Below, in pieces: positions 1 through 7,470 of a stretch of 24,509 nucleotides of DNA (within the stretch, counting starts at the first letter, position 1; every line of letters begins with the position of its first letter). Source of the stretch: CAYSIX01 sp964431205. Its GTDB lineage: Bacteria > Planctomycetota > Phycisphaerae > Phycisphaerales > Phycisphaeraceae. A program made the position numbers and the translations under genes. The stretch lies in contig CAYSIX010000029.1 of assembly GCA_964431205.1 (NCBI GenBank), positions 1 to 24,509 of the forward strand, in the 5' to 3' direction. A model generated the notes under the pieces. That model was not told where the DNA came from. It did not search any database and saw nothing but the letters and a program-made list of their open reading frames with translations.

Positions 1-1
1 G

Positions 2-307
2 GTGCGTTCCCCTCTGACATCGGCTCGACGAGGCGTTTTCCGACAGAGCCTAGTTCCGGCCTATCTCCCGGCCGTGCCGACGACCGGAGTCGGCGCTTAT
101 CCCGAATACGAGTACATCCGAGCTGGCTCGGACTCACCCAGCTTGGGCTACTCGCCTGCTGGCAATCCCTGGGCCCTCTTTGTGCCCTGCTCTTCGGGTG
201 TACTCAACTATGATCTGTTTCTCTATCTGCCCAATGGTAACTACCCGGCGGCTGGTTTCGGCGGGCAACTCCAACGGGTCGGCGACTGGGCCTATGTTCA
301 CGAGTGA
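2..307 (+). CDS. 3' fragment of a probable type II secretion/pilin-like (pseudopilin) protein
   Basis: About 100 residues are visible, open at the left edge of the window, so the GTG at position 2 is probably not the real start. The fragment contains SLVPAYLPAVP and GYSPAGNPWALFVPCSSG, and ends in RVGDWAYVHE. A 'LVPxYLPAxP' segment followed by Tyr/Gly-rich beta strands is what I recall from the C-terminal half of planctomycete prepilin-type (general secretion G-like) proteins. The N-terminal methylation motif and first hydrophobic helix that would prove this lie outside the window. The stop is 18 bases before the next gene. The pseudopilin call is inference by resemblance; otherwise treat it as the tail of an exported protein of unknown function. 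Confidence 0.4.
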   Translation: MRSPLTSARRGVFRQSLVPAYLPAVPTTGVGAYPEYEYIRAGSDSPSLGYSPAGNPWALFVPCSSGVLNYDLFLYLPNGNYPAAGFGGQLQRVGDWAYVHE

Positions 308-325
308 GGTCTGGCGGTTGCAACC

Positions 326-1447
326 ATGGTGGATGTGAAGGATCAGACGTTCACGCGAACGCGGTCGCTGCTCCAGCGCGGGATCGAAGAACGCCTGCAC
401 ATCGGTGCGCAGGTGTACGTCTCATGCAACGGCGAGGCGTTGGCGGACTTGGCCGTCGGTGAAGCGCGGCCGGGCGTGGCCATGACGCCCGACTCGCTCG
501 TGTTGTGGCGATCGGCCGGCAAGCCCGTGACGGCGATCCTCATCGCTCAGCTTCACGAGCGCGGCCGGCTCGACATCGACGATCCCGTGGCCAAGCACCT
601 GCCCGAGTTCGCGCAGCACGGCAAGGACTCGATCACGATCCGTCACGTGCTCACGCACACCGGCGGGTTCCGGGCCGCGTCGTTCAAAGAGAACCGTGAC
701 GCGTGGGACCGCGCCATCGCGGCGATCAGTTCGGCGCGGCCTGAGCCGCGGTGGACGCCCGGCGAGCGCGCCGGCTACCACGTCCACACCGGCTGGTACA
801 TCCTGGGCGAGGTGGTCCGTCGTGTGACGCAGGAGCCGTTCCTGCCGTATCTGCGCCGCGTGCTCTTCGAGCCGCTGGGTATGGATGATTGTTGGATCGG
901 GATGGCGGAAGGGGCGTATGACGCGTACGGGGACCGCATCGCCCTGACGCCGATGTGCCACGACGGACGCGTGTCGATGCCGGACTGGTTGAACAAGGCG
1001 TGGATCACCTCGAGTCGCCCGAGTGCCAACCTGTTCGGCCCGGCGCGTCAGGTTGCCCGGTTCTATGAGATGCTGCTGGGCGGTGGTGAGCTGGATGGCG
1101 TGCGCGTGATCGAGTCGCGGACCGTTGATCTGTTCACGCGCCGGCACCGCGTGGGCCTGATCGACCACACCTTCAACTTTCCGCTCGACTGGGGCCTGGG
1201 CTTCTGCATCAACTCGCGGCGGCACGCCCCCGATCGGCCGCAGGACGTGCCCTACGGCTACGGGGCACACGCGTCGGACGACACGTTCGGCCACGCCGGC
1301 CGGGAGTCGTCGATCGCGTTCGCCGATCCGGTCAACCGGTTGGCCGTGGCGGTCATGTGCAACGGCACGCCGGGTGAGCCGGCGCATCAGAAGCGCATGC
1401 ACGAGTTGCTGACGGCATTGTATGAGGACCTGGGTGTGGCGGGTTGA
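326..1447 (+). CDS. Serine hydrolase, beta-lactamase class C / penicillin-binding-protein family
   Basis: A 373-residue protein, the usual length for the family. The nucleophile motif SxxK is S63-A-G-K66 in LVLWRSAGKPVT. The TIRHVLTHTGG stretch (about residues 104-114) is the typical family signature. Y151-H-V153 sits at the place of the YxN motif but lacks the Asn. H323-A-G325 occupies the KTG-like third motif (HxG), as is normal in esterase and peptidase members. Family members hydrolyse D-amino-acid peptides, esters or beta-lactams by an acyl-serine route; the substrate here cannot be told. No signal peptide is seen, so it is probably cytoplasmic. The ATG at 326 begins the conserved region and lies 18 bases after the preceding stop, with only a weak ribosome site. 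Family sure, substrate unknown. Confidence 0.88.
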   Translation: MVDVKDQTFTRTRSLLQRGIEERLHIGAQVYVSCNGEALADLAVGEARPGVAMTPDSLVLWRSAGKPVTAILIAQLHERGRLDIDDPVAKHLPEFAQHGKDSITIRHVLTHTGGFRAASFKENRDAWDRAIAAISSARPEPRWTPGERAGYHVHTGWYILGEVVRRVTQEPFLPYLRRVLFEPLGMDDCWIGMAEGAYDAYGDRIALTPMCHDGRVSMPDWLNKAWITSSRPSANLFGPARQVARFYEMLLGGGELDGVRVIESRTVDLFTRRHRVGLIDHTFNFPLDWGLGFCINSRRHAPDRPQDVPYGYGAHASDDTFGHAGRESSIAFADPVNRLAVAVMCNGTPGEPAHQKRMHELLTALYEDLGVAG

Positions 1448-1591
1448 GCCGAGGCGGTCGCCCGGGTCGGCCCGCGCCGGGGTCGCGAAGTGCCGGGCCT
1501 GCAGCCGGGCCACCACGGCTCGGAAACTCTCCCCTCCGCCCCGTTGTGGCCTCGGCCGGTGCAGGATAGATCGGCCCAGAGCTGACGCGTC

Positions 1592-1619
1592 TTAACGCCT
1601 CGGCGAGGCCTGATATCCT
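1592..1619 (+). promoter_or_regulatory. Possible sigma-70-type promoter for the rhodanese lipoprotein gene
   Basis: TTAACG at 1592-1597 (4 of 6 consensus -35 bases), a 16-base spacer, then TATCCT at 1614-1619. It lies about 40 bases before the ATG at 1660. Found by eye only. Confidence 0.3.
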
Positions 1620-1659
1620 GTCTCTCGCGTGGCATTGTCCGCAACGGAGTTAGAGCGTG

Positions 1660-2115
1660 ATGAATCCCTCTGAATCTTCGCGTCCGGGCGTCGTGTTTTT
1701 TCTGTGTGTGGTGGCGACGCTGGCCGGCGGCTGCGATCGCGCCCAGAAGACCAGTGACAAGGACATCACGACGGTCGATCGAGCCCGCGTGGTGGAGATG
1801 CTGGCCAATGAAAAGGAGCCGGCGGTGCTGATCGACGTGCGTCAGCCCGGCGCGTTCCGCGAGGGGACGTTACCCGGCGCGATCAACATCCCGATCCAGC
1901 AGCTCCGGCCCGGTGACCGACGGCTGGGCGAGGCCACGCACCTGATCGTCTTTTCCAGCGGGCGGGTGGATGACCTGCTCTCGAGCGCGGCGGCCAAAAC
2001 GCTGCTGCGTCACGGCTATGTGAACGTCTACGACTTCCGGGGCGGGCTCAAGTCGTGGGAGCAGGAGGGGGGCGAGGTGGTGCGGCCTCAGGCCGATTCG
2101 GTGCCGACGCCCTGA
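1660..2115 (+). CDS. Rhodanese-fold lipoprotein lacking the catalytic cysteine
   Basis: About 151 residues. A hydrophobic N-terminal helix ends in LAGGC, a plausible lipobox with the Cys at residue 25, so the protein is predicted to be exported and lipid-anchored. The body is a rhodanese domain: VLIDVRQPGAFREGTLPGA, NIPIQQL, and the closing DFRGGLKSWEQEGG. The active-site loop that normally begins with the sulfur-carrying Cys reads IVFSSGRVDD, with Ser in the Cys position and a slightly short loop. Sulfurtransferase activity by the usual persulfide route is therefore not expected; it may bind a ligand or partner instead. GTG at 1657 directly precedes ATG at 1660; I chose ATG because GGAG at 1646-1649 then has a good spacing of 10. 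The 3' end overlaps the convergent gene by 28 bases. Confidence 0.82.
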   Translation: MNPSESSRPGVVFFLCVVATLAGGCDRAQKTSDKDITTVDRARVVEMLANEKEPAVLIDVRQPGAFREGTLPGAINIPIQQLRPGDRRLGEATHLIVFSSGRVDDLLSSAAAKTLLRHGYVNVYDFRGGLKSWEQEGGEVVRPQADSVPTP

Positions 2116-2705
2116 CCCGGCGAGGCGATCGCGTGTTCGCGAGCCTGGCGAGGAGACGATGGGCCCCATAACAGGCCGCCGGCGATGCAAAGCGCCGCGC
2201 TGATCACCACCAGCACGCGGCTGGTCCCGCTGAGCAAGCGCGTCAGGCGGGACGACCCGGCATCGATCGGTGGCGTCGGGGCTGCCGAGACCGAGGGACG
2301 CGCCGATGACAACGCGAACAGATTGACCTCGGCCTCGGGCCACATCATGACCACCGTGTCATTCAGGCTTTCGCGGCCCAGGCCGGCCGGGTCCGGCATG
2401 GGATCGCTCACCAGCTCCTTGCCTCTGACCTTCATCCGCCACTGCAGATACATCAACCGCTCGAGCAGGACGGGGTCGTCCGCCGCCAGAGAGTCGACGA
2501 GCGTGGCGTAGCGCCGGCGTTCGGCATCCAGCCGACCCGCCTGCTCCCGCATGGTCCGGCACGTCGCCGCCATTTCCCGGCAGTCCAGCCACGGCGGCAC
2601 GAGCACCGCGCCGCTCAGCAGCGCCAATCCCACCGCGAGGTACAGCCAGCCGGGCGTCGCCGCCAGCGTCCGTTCCGCCATCTTCGCGCGCCAGTCCCGC
2701 ACCAC
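2088..2705 (-). CDS. Two-TM membrane protein of unknown function
   Basis: A 205-residue protein from a GTG start at 2705; an in-frame ATG at 2681 (residue 9) is an equally possible start, and neither has a clear Shine-Dalgarno sequence. Two hydrophobic spans are seen, at about residues 18-38 (LYLAVGLALLSGAVLVPPWL) and 163-180 (RVLVVISAALCIAGGLLW). Between them is a charged, partly helical stretch rich in Arg, Glu and Leu (about 42-97) that could form a short coiled coil, followed by a Pro/Ser-rich linker. I do not recognise the family. The gene converges on the rhodanese lipoprotein gene and shares its last 28 bases. A membrane protein is likely; the function is open. Confidence 0.6.
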   Translation of the reverse strand: MVRDWRAKMAERTLAATPGWLYLAVGLALLSGAVLVPPWLDCREMAATCRTMREQAGRLDAERRRYATLVDSLAADDPVLLERLMYLQWRMKVRGKELVSDPMPDPAGLGRESLNDTVVMMWPEAEVNLFALSSARPSVSAAPTPPIDAGSSRLTRLLSGTSRVLVVISAALCIAGGLLWGPSSPRQAREHAIASPGQGVGTESA

Positions 2706-2853
2706 GTGCTGGTTATCGGCTTACCCGGCGCGGCGGCATGAGCCGGTGGCGGATCGCGCTGATCACTCGACACGCTGCATCCGTTGCGGCGTTGAGTCGA
2801 ATGTTTCCCTGGGGTGGTTGAGGCTGGCGCCCCGGCGGGCCGAGCCGTGGGAC

Positions 2854-2859
2854 TATAAT
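2854..2859 (+). promoter_or_regulatory. Perfect -10 hexamer (TATAAT) ahead of the 401-residue secreted protein gene
   Basis: TATAAT at 2854-2859, 61 bases upstream of the ATG at 2921, stands out in this GC-rich DNA. No convincing -35 is seen at 16-18 bases spacing, so the promoter call is tentative. Confidence 0.35.
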
Positions 2860-2920
2860 GACCGGGCTGGGTGGATCCCAATCCCCGATGAGGTGACCCG
2901 GACCGATTGAGAGGAGCGAC

Positions 2921-4126
2921 ATGACGCGGATTCAACGATGCGGGCCGTTGTGCCTGGCCCTGATCCTGGGGGGACTGCTCGCCGACGCCACGGCGGCGCG
3001 CGAGGCGCTCGTGACCCTGAGCGACGGTCGGACGCTCAAGGGGGAACTGGTCAGCCAGAGCCCATCGGAAATCGTCCTCGAGATCGCCGGCATCCGCACG
3101 ACGATCGACCGCCAGCGGGTCGAGTCGATCGAGGTGCTCAAGTCGGTCGAGCAGGAGTACCAGGAGCGTCGGGCCGAACTGGACGACGGCGACCTGGCCG
3201 GGCGGTTCGAACTGGCTCAGATGCTTTACGAGAGGGGGGCGTTGGGGCTGGCTCAGTCCGAGTTGAACAGTCTGTCGCGACGGTTTCCCGACAACCCGGA
3301 GGTGTCGCGTCTGTCAGCGATCGTGCGGGAGCGCATCCGTCTGGAGCGCGAGTCGGACCGATCGAGGGAGCAAGCTTCGCGTGAGAGTCCATCGCCGCGC
3401 GAGCCCCGGCGAAGGGACGCCACGGGATCGGACCTGCCGTACCTCACCGAGGAGCAGATGAACCTGCTCAAGCTCTGGGAGCTGCCCTCGGACCTGGAGG
3501 AGGCCCAGCCCGCGGTGATCATCCGTCCGGAGACCATCGAGAAGATCTTCCGTGACTATGCCGACGACGAGCGTGTCCCCAAGGGCCGCGCTGAGCAGCG
3601 ACAGTTCCGCGGTGCTCCCGGGTGGGAGAAGTTGAGCCTGATGTTCCAGCTTCAGGCACGAGACCTGTACCCCGAGGTGATCGTGAGCACCGAGCCGGAG
3701 GCGTTGGTGCAGTTCCGTCGGTTGATCAACCCGGCGTACGTTGTGCGGTACTTCGCGACGCACTTTTCCGGGCCGGATCGCCCCGGCCCCACGTTGCGCC
3801 TGGACCAGCCGACCGCGCCAAGGTCGGCGTACACGAACTTCTACATCCTCACCACGGCGTCCCACGAGGGCAAGGCGTTTATCGATCGATCCGAGCCGGA
3901 GCAGTCGTTGCTGTTTCAGTGGGGCCTGCCTCGCGCCGCGGCGTCGTCGCCTGCCCCGGAGGTGCCGGAATGGCGCCCGTACTTCAGGGGCACGGACGAT
4001 CCGAACTTCCAGCAGTACGTCCAGTGGGTCCGGACGCTGTACACGCCGACGCCGGACTACGGCATTCAGTTCCCGCCGCCCCAACCCGACGCGGACGAGT
4101 CGTCCGAAGCCGACGACAACCCCTGA
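2921..4126 (+). CDS. Secreted protein of planctomycete type, unknown function
   Basis: A 401-residue protein with a signal peptide (hydrophobic residues about 9-22, likely cleavage after ATAA at 23-26). Residues 29-72 (LVTLSDGRTLKGELVSQSPS...) look like the small beta-barrel 'DGRxLxGxLV' domain frequent in planctomycete secreted proteins. Residues 90-126 resemble a TPR-like helix pair, followed by a highly charged linker (140-170). The C-terminal half (about 200-382) has INPAYVVRYFATHFSGP, YTNFYIL, IDRSEPEQSLLFQWGLP and PNFQQYVQWVRTLY. That is the layout I associate with planctomycete cytochrome-c-like modules, but no CxxCH haem motif is present. GAGGAG at 2911-2916 supports the ATG. The role is unknown; periplasmic localisation is likely. 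Confidence 0.72.
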   Translation: MTRIQRCGPLCLALILGGLLADATAAREALVTLSDGRTLKGELVSQSPSEIVLEIAGIRTTIDRQRVESIEVLKSVEQEYQERRAELDDGDLAGRFELAQMLYERGALGLAQSELNSLSRRFPDNPEVSRLSAIVRERIRLERESDRSREQASRESPSPREPRRRDATGSDLPYLTEEQMNLLKLWELPSDLEEAQPAVIIRPETIEKIFRDYADDERVPKGRAEQRQFRGAPGWEKLSLMFQLQARDLYPEVIVSTEPEALVQFRRLINPAYVVRYFATHFSGPDRPGPTLRLDQPTAPRSAYTNFYILTTASHEGKAFIDRSEPEQSLLFQWGLPRAAASSPAPEVPEWRPYFRGTDDPNFQQYVQWVRTLYTPTPDYGIQFPPPQPDADESSEADDNP

Positions 4127-4254
4127 TCGACAGATTTCTTTGTTCTTTGACCCATTCCCGCTGGTCCTTGACCCGCGTGGTGGTAAGATGGGTAATCTGT
4201 CAGGACGGCCTCGGCGGCGTCCAACGATCAGGGATTTCGTGGAGTGCGTCATCG

Positions 4255-4758
4255 ATGAACGCCGGCGTGCCGTGGCGCTTGAGCCTCGTGGTCTTTTGCA
4301 TTTTGTCCGTCTCGATCGGGTGGGCCGTGGGCCCGACGGGCCGGGGCCGCTACAAGGTTCGCCACAAGGCCACGACCGAGTTCAACGACGGCAACACCAC
4401 GATCGACACGACCGGTCAGGGTCGGCTGCGTCTGGCCACCCGCAGGGTTCGCGTGAACATCCGCAATCACCTGGTCGGGAGCCAGGCGCTCGGGCCCGAG
4501 CGGGTGAAGATCAACCTCAAGCTCAATCGGCCGCTGGGTAAGGGCCGGGTCATGCGTCGCGGCGGTCAGGGCCGATTCGCGTGGCTGGGCCAGACGCCAC
4601 AGCAGAGCTTCAAGGGCCCGGCGAAGGGCCGCGTACGCGTCCAGAAGCAGCGGCGAGGCCGGTTCAAGGTCGCGATCAACTACAGCACCGTCTTCGATGG
4701 CGGGGGGCTGGCGGCCGGAACCGTTCACCGCGGTCGCGTCGTCGGCAGCGCACGCTGA
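4255..4758 (+). CDS. Small basic secreted protein with repeated Gly-Arg motifs
   Basis: A 167-residue protein. The reading frame stays open far upstream (to 3622), but that part overlaps the preceding gene in another frame. The ATG at 4255 has GGAG at 4241-4244 and opens a signal peptide (hydrophobic residues 8-24), so this start is preferred. The mature part is strongly basic. It carries seven x-G-R-hydrophobic units: GRY at 31-33, GRL 56-58, GRV 97-99, GRF 106-108, GRV 125-127, GRF 135-137 and GRV 160-162. Between them, strands alternate Arg/Lys with Val/Ile, which suggests a beta-rich fold. I do not recognise a family. An exported nucleic-acid-, polyanion- or surface-binding protein is possible but not shown. 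Confidence 0.6.
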   Translation: MNAGVPWRLSLVVFCILSVSIGWAVGPTGRGRYKVRHKATTEFNDGNTTIDTTGQGRLRLATRRVRVNIRNHLVGSQALGPERVKINLKLNRPLGKGRVMRRGGQGRFAWLGQTPQQSFKGPAKGRVRVQKQRRGRFKVAINYSTVFDGGGLAAGTVHRGRVVGSAR

Positions 4759-4809
4759 TCACCGCGTCGGTGCGGCGAGCGGCCCGGTTCGTCCCCGTTC
4801 CGGCTTCGA

Positions 4810-5634
4810 TCAGCGGCGATCGAACACGATCACCTGCCCGCAGTACAGCCGGCGGACCTGATCCCACGGCAGGAAGACCGGCCCTTCCAGCGGATCCTCG
4901 ACCCGCCAGCCCGCGTCGATCACGCGGCTGACCGTGACCATGTGCCGGCGGGTGGGCTCGTACTGCAGCGGAACCACGGCGGGCGTGGCCAGGGACCGCA
5001 GATCTTCGGGTTCGAGTTCAAGCAGCTCCGCTCGATACGGCTTCGTCTGGAGGAACTGGCTCAGGCCGTCGAGTGCCCGCAATGTCGTCGAGCCGGTCCC
5101 CGGCCGCGTGCGCGTGAGCACCGCCATCTCCGCCTCGGTGACCGAGTAACCCAGCGTGTTCAGCGCGGTCGCACAGGCCGCGGGGACGCACGAGTACGTC
5201 TGGCTCTGCATGACCGGGCCGATGGCGGGCGTGTCGGCCAGCCCCACGCGAGGCGTCGCCTGGAGCATCCACGCGCTGCCGTGCAGGAAGTAGAGCACGC
5301 CGAACGCCGTCGCCCAGGCCACGATGTGTCGCTGCCGCGGGATGCGGCTGCGCGCCCAGCCCACGCCCACGATCATCATGAACATCGGCGTCGAGCCCGT
5401 CCCCTCGATCTGGCTCAACACCGTTAACGGGATCACCCGGACCGCCACCGCCGGGTTCAGGACCAGCCACGTCCACGCCGCCAGCAGCAGCGCCGCGATC
5501 GCCAGCGCCAGCCGGCCCTGCCATGGCTCGCCGCAACCCAGGCGCACCCCGGCCACCCAGCCCAGCACGCTCAGGCTCGCCATCACCAGAAACCAGCCCA
5601 CCGAACCGTCCACCGCCCCGCTCCCCACGCACAT
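4810..5634 (-). CDS. Membrane-anchored C39-type cysteine peptidase-like protein
   Basis: A 274-residue protein. The N-terminal ~125 residues hold about four hydrophobic spans (roughly 13-31, 41-60, 83-93 and 104-123). The C-terminal part matches the peptidase C39 fold: QSQTYSCVPAACATALNTLG gives the oxyanion Gln145 and catalytic Cys149, His231 lies in RRHMVTVSRV, and Asp247 in WRVEDPLEG. C39 peptidases usually cleave double-glycine leader peptides and are fused to an ABC exporter. Here there is no ATPase, and no exporter gene lies nearby. Stand-alone membrane C39-like proteins occur in many bacteria with unknown targets. The triad is complete, so activity is plausible. ATG at 5634; weak ribosome site. 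Confidence 0.75.
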   Translation of the reverse strand: MCVGSGAVDGSVGWFLVMASLSVLGWVAGVRLGCGEPWQGRLALAIAALLLAAWTWLVLNPAVAVRVIPLTVLSQIEGTGSTPMFMMIVGVGWARSRIPRQRHIVAWATAFGVLYFLHGSAWMLQATPRVGLADTPAIGPVMQSQTYSCVPAACATALNTLGYSVTEAEMAVLTRTRPGTGSTTLRALDGLSQFLQTKPYRAELLELEPEDLRSLATPAVVPLQYEPTRRHMVTVSRVIDAGWRVEDPLEGPVFLPWDQVRRLYCGQVIVFDRR

Positions 5635-5857
5635 GCCCGCCGGCGTGCCGGTCCTTCGGACTCGGTCGCGCCGGCGCTGTGGGGCGAAGTCGGTCGATTG
5701 GGGCGATGCCTGAACGCCGTGGCGGCGTCCGCGACTCGTTATTCGGGCCCGGCCGACGGCCCAGTCGATACGACCGCGCCGTCGCAGGAAAAAACGTCCT
5801 CACGCAGCCTCTACGCACCCCGCGAACGTGGGCCCCGGCGGCGGTCGGATGCGGTTC

Positions 5858-6262
5858 CTACGGCATCAACCCCTCGGGAACCGCCCGCAGCTTCCCCTCA
5901 CGATCCACGCAGACGATGGTGCTCTCGGCCGTGCTCAGCAGTTGCCCGCCACGGCGGACCTCGTAGGTGTGCTCGATCTTCACCCCCGCCGACGGCAGGA
6001 CCCGGCAGACGATCGTCAACTCGTCGTCGTATCGCGCCGGCCGGCGATACCGCAGGCTCAGCCGGGCCACCACGAAGTACATCCCCGCCGCTTCCAGGTC
6101 GCGGTAGGCGCAGCCGCGGCGGCGAAGCTCTTCAGTCCGCGCCATCTCCAGCCAGACCGGATAGGCCGCGTGGTGCGCCAGGTTCATCGGGTCACACTCG
6201 GCGTAGCGCACGCGCACGTGGATGATCGTCGGCCCGTCGCTCGGCGGTGTGGGTTCGCCCAT
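5858..6262 (-). CDS. Acyl-CoA thioesterase, 4-hydroxybenzoyl-CoA thioesterase / YbgC-like hotdog family
   Basis: A 134-residue protein from the ATG at 6262. The frame is open further upstream, but the extra residues are low-complexity and the family begins here. The signature VRYAECDPMNLAHHAAYPVW contains the catalytic Asp24, with His31, Tyr34 and then Glu39 in LEMARTEELR. The rest follows the hotdog pattern (FVVARLSLRYRRPARYDDEL; IEHTYEVRRGGQLLSTAEST). Family members hydrolyse short- to medium-chain or aromatic acyl-CoA in the cytoplasm, and the YbgC branch often accompanies the Tol-Pal system, which is absent here. The gene is divergent from the oxidoreductase gene at 6397 with 134 bases between them. 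Confidence 0.88.
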   Translation of the reverse strand: MGEPTPPSDGPTIIHVRVRYAECDPMNLAHHAAYPVWLEMARTEELRRRGCAYRDLEAAGMYFVVARLSLRYRRPARYDDELTIVCRVLPSAGVKIEHTYEVRRGGQLLSTAESTIVCVDREGKLRAVPEGLMP

Positions 6263-6327
6263 CTCGGCCCGACAGTGTAGCGGCCGGGCAGCGGCCGACA
6301 CGCGCCGCTCCGCCGGTTCGCAGGCGA

Positions 6328-6355
6328 TTGCACCCGCGCCACGCGGGCTTATGAT
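6328..6355 (+). promoter_or_regulatory. Probable promoter of the Gfo/Idh/MocA oxidoreductase gene
   Basis: TTGCAC at 6328-6333, a 16-base spacer, and TATGAT at 6350-6355 (5 of 6 -10 bases). The spacer contains the small GC palindrome CCCGCGCCACGCGGG. A transcript from about 6362 would have a leader of about 35 bases, including AAGGA at 6384-6388. Confidence 0.45.
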
Positions 6356-6396
6356 GCCCGTCCGAACAGGCGCCCGACCACACAAGGACCCGCATC

Positions 6397-7413
6397 ATGA
6401 GCAAGGTACGCATCGCGATGATCGGCTGCGGCGGCATCCAGGGTAAGCACCTCAACACCCTCAGCAAACGCGACGACGCCGAGATCGTCGCGCTCTGCGA
6501 CAACAACCCCGAGCAGATCCAGCGGTTTCTCGACAAGCACGTTCAGACGCTCAAGTCGGAACCGCCTCGCTTCACCGACCTCACCGCGATGTACGACAAG
6601 GTCAAGCCCGACGCCGTGATCATCTCCACGCCCCACACGCTCCACTTCGAGCACGGCATGCAGGCGCTCGACCATGGCTGCCACGTCCTGATGGAAAAAC
6701 CGATGGTCACCAACGCCGATCACGCGTATCAGCTCGCTGAAAAGGTGGAGCAGACAGGCAAGGTGTTCGTCATCGGCTACAACACGCCCTGCTCGCCCGA
6801 GTTTCAGTACCTGCGGCAGGTGGTCCGCACGGGTGAGCTCGGCAAGCTCGAGCTCGTCGTCGCTTACCTCTCCCAGGGCTGGATGAAGGGCACCGCCGGC
6901 TCGTGGCGGCAGGACCCCACGCTCTCCGGCGGCGGGCAGGCCTACGACTCCGGCGCGCACCCGCTCAACAGCCTCTGCTGGACCGTCGAGTCCCGCGTCG
7001 CCGAGGTCTTCGCCTTTATCGATAACTGCGGCACACCCGTCGACATCAACTCCTCGATCAACATCCGCTTCGAGAACGGCGTCTTCGCCGCCATGGCCAT
7101 CAGCGGCAACTGCCCCTCTATGGGCTCGCACATGGCGCTGATGTTCGACAACGGCCGCGTCGAGATCGACCCCTGGCTCGCCAAATGGATCCGCGTGTTC
7201 AAGGGCGGCGAACCGGTCAAGTACCCGCCGATCACGGGCGAACCCACCGACCCGGCCGACAACTTCATCGACGCCATCCTCGGCAAGGCCGAGCCCCGCA
7301 CCAGCCCCCGCAACGGCATTGTCCACAGCGAGCTGATGGACGCCATCTACGAGTCCGCCCGCACCGGTCAGCCCGCGCACCCCAAAGCCCGGCCGGGCGC
7401 TCGATCAGCGTGA
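6397..7413 (+). CDS. Gfo/Idh/MocA family NAD(P)-dependent oxidoreductase
   Basis: A 338-residue protein, the usual length. The N-terminal Rossmann fold has IAMIGCGGIQGKH (the GxGxxG loop at residues 10-16), and the family signature is E99-K100-P101 in VLMEKPMVTNADHA. The second domain begins near residue 125 and carries GGGQAYDSGAHPLN, with Asp183 and His187 in the catalytic DxxxH position. The family oxidises or reduces sugars, inositols and related polyols in the cytoplasm, and planctomycete genomes hold many copies; the substrate cannot be predicted here. AAGGA at 6384-6388, 8 bases before the ATG, supports the start. The end converges on the DUF3179 gene across 57 bases containing a hairpin. 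Confidence 0.93.
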   Translation: MSKVRIAMIGCGGIQGKHLNTLSKRDDAEIVALCDNNPEQIQRFLDKHVQTLKSEPPRFTDLTAMYDKVKPDAVIISTPHTLHFEHGMQALDHGCHVLMEKPMVTNADHAYQLAEKVEQTGKVFVIGYNTPCSPEFQYLRQVVRTGELGKLELVVAYLSQGWMKGTAGSWRQDPTLSGGGQAYDSGAHPLNSLCWTVESRVAEVFAFIDNCGTPVDINSSINIRFENGVFAAMAISGNCPSMGSHMALMFDNGRVEIDPWLAKWIRVFKGGEPVKYPPITGEPTDPADNFIDAILGKAEPRTSPRNGIVHSELMDAIYESARTGQPAHPKARPGARSA

Positions 7414-7450
7414 TGGTGCTGTGGCTCGCGACCGGCACGAAGCCAGGGTG

Positions 7451-7465
7451 GGTGGCCATGCCACC
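7451..7465. terminator. Hairpin between convergent genes, possible bidirectional terminator
   Basis: A perfect 6-bp inverted repeat with a 3-base loop: GGTGGC (7451-7456), CAT, GCCACC (7460-7465). It lies in the 57-base gap between two convergent genes. No U-tract follows, so it may be only part of a termination signal. Confidence 0.35.
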
Positions 7466-7470
7466 GATCG

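Noticed and set aside
422..1516. Long reverse-strand open frame (364 codons) over the serine hydrolase gene
   Set aside because: It is antisense to a gene with all family motifs; the translation is Arg/His/Ala-rich without domains, as expected from GC-rich shadow frames.
4147..4198. Two TTGACC hexamers before the Gly-Arg protein gene as -35 boxes
   Set aside because: The nearest -10-like sequences give spacings of 10 or 19 bases, outside the good range.
3314..4252. Reverse open frame of 312 codons over the 401-residue secreted protein gene
   Set aside because: Arg/Leu-rich shadow; the forward gene has a signal peptide and Shine-Dalgarno.
3622..4254. Upstream extension of the Gly-Arg protein frame
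   Set aside because: It lies inside the preceding gene in another frame; the ATG at 4255 opens a signal peptide and has GGAG upstream.
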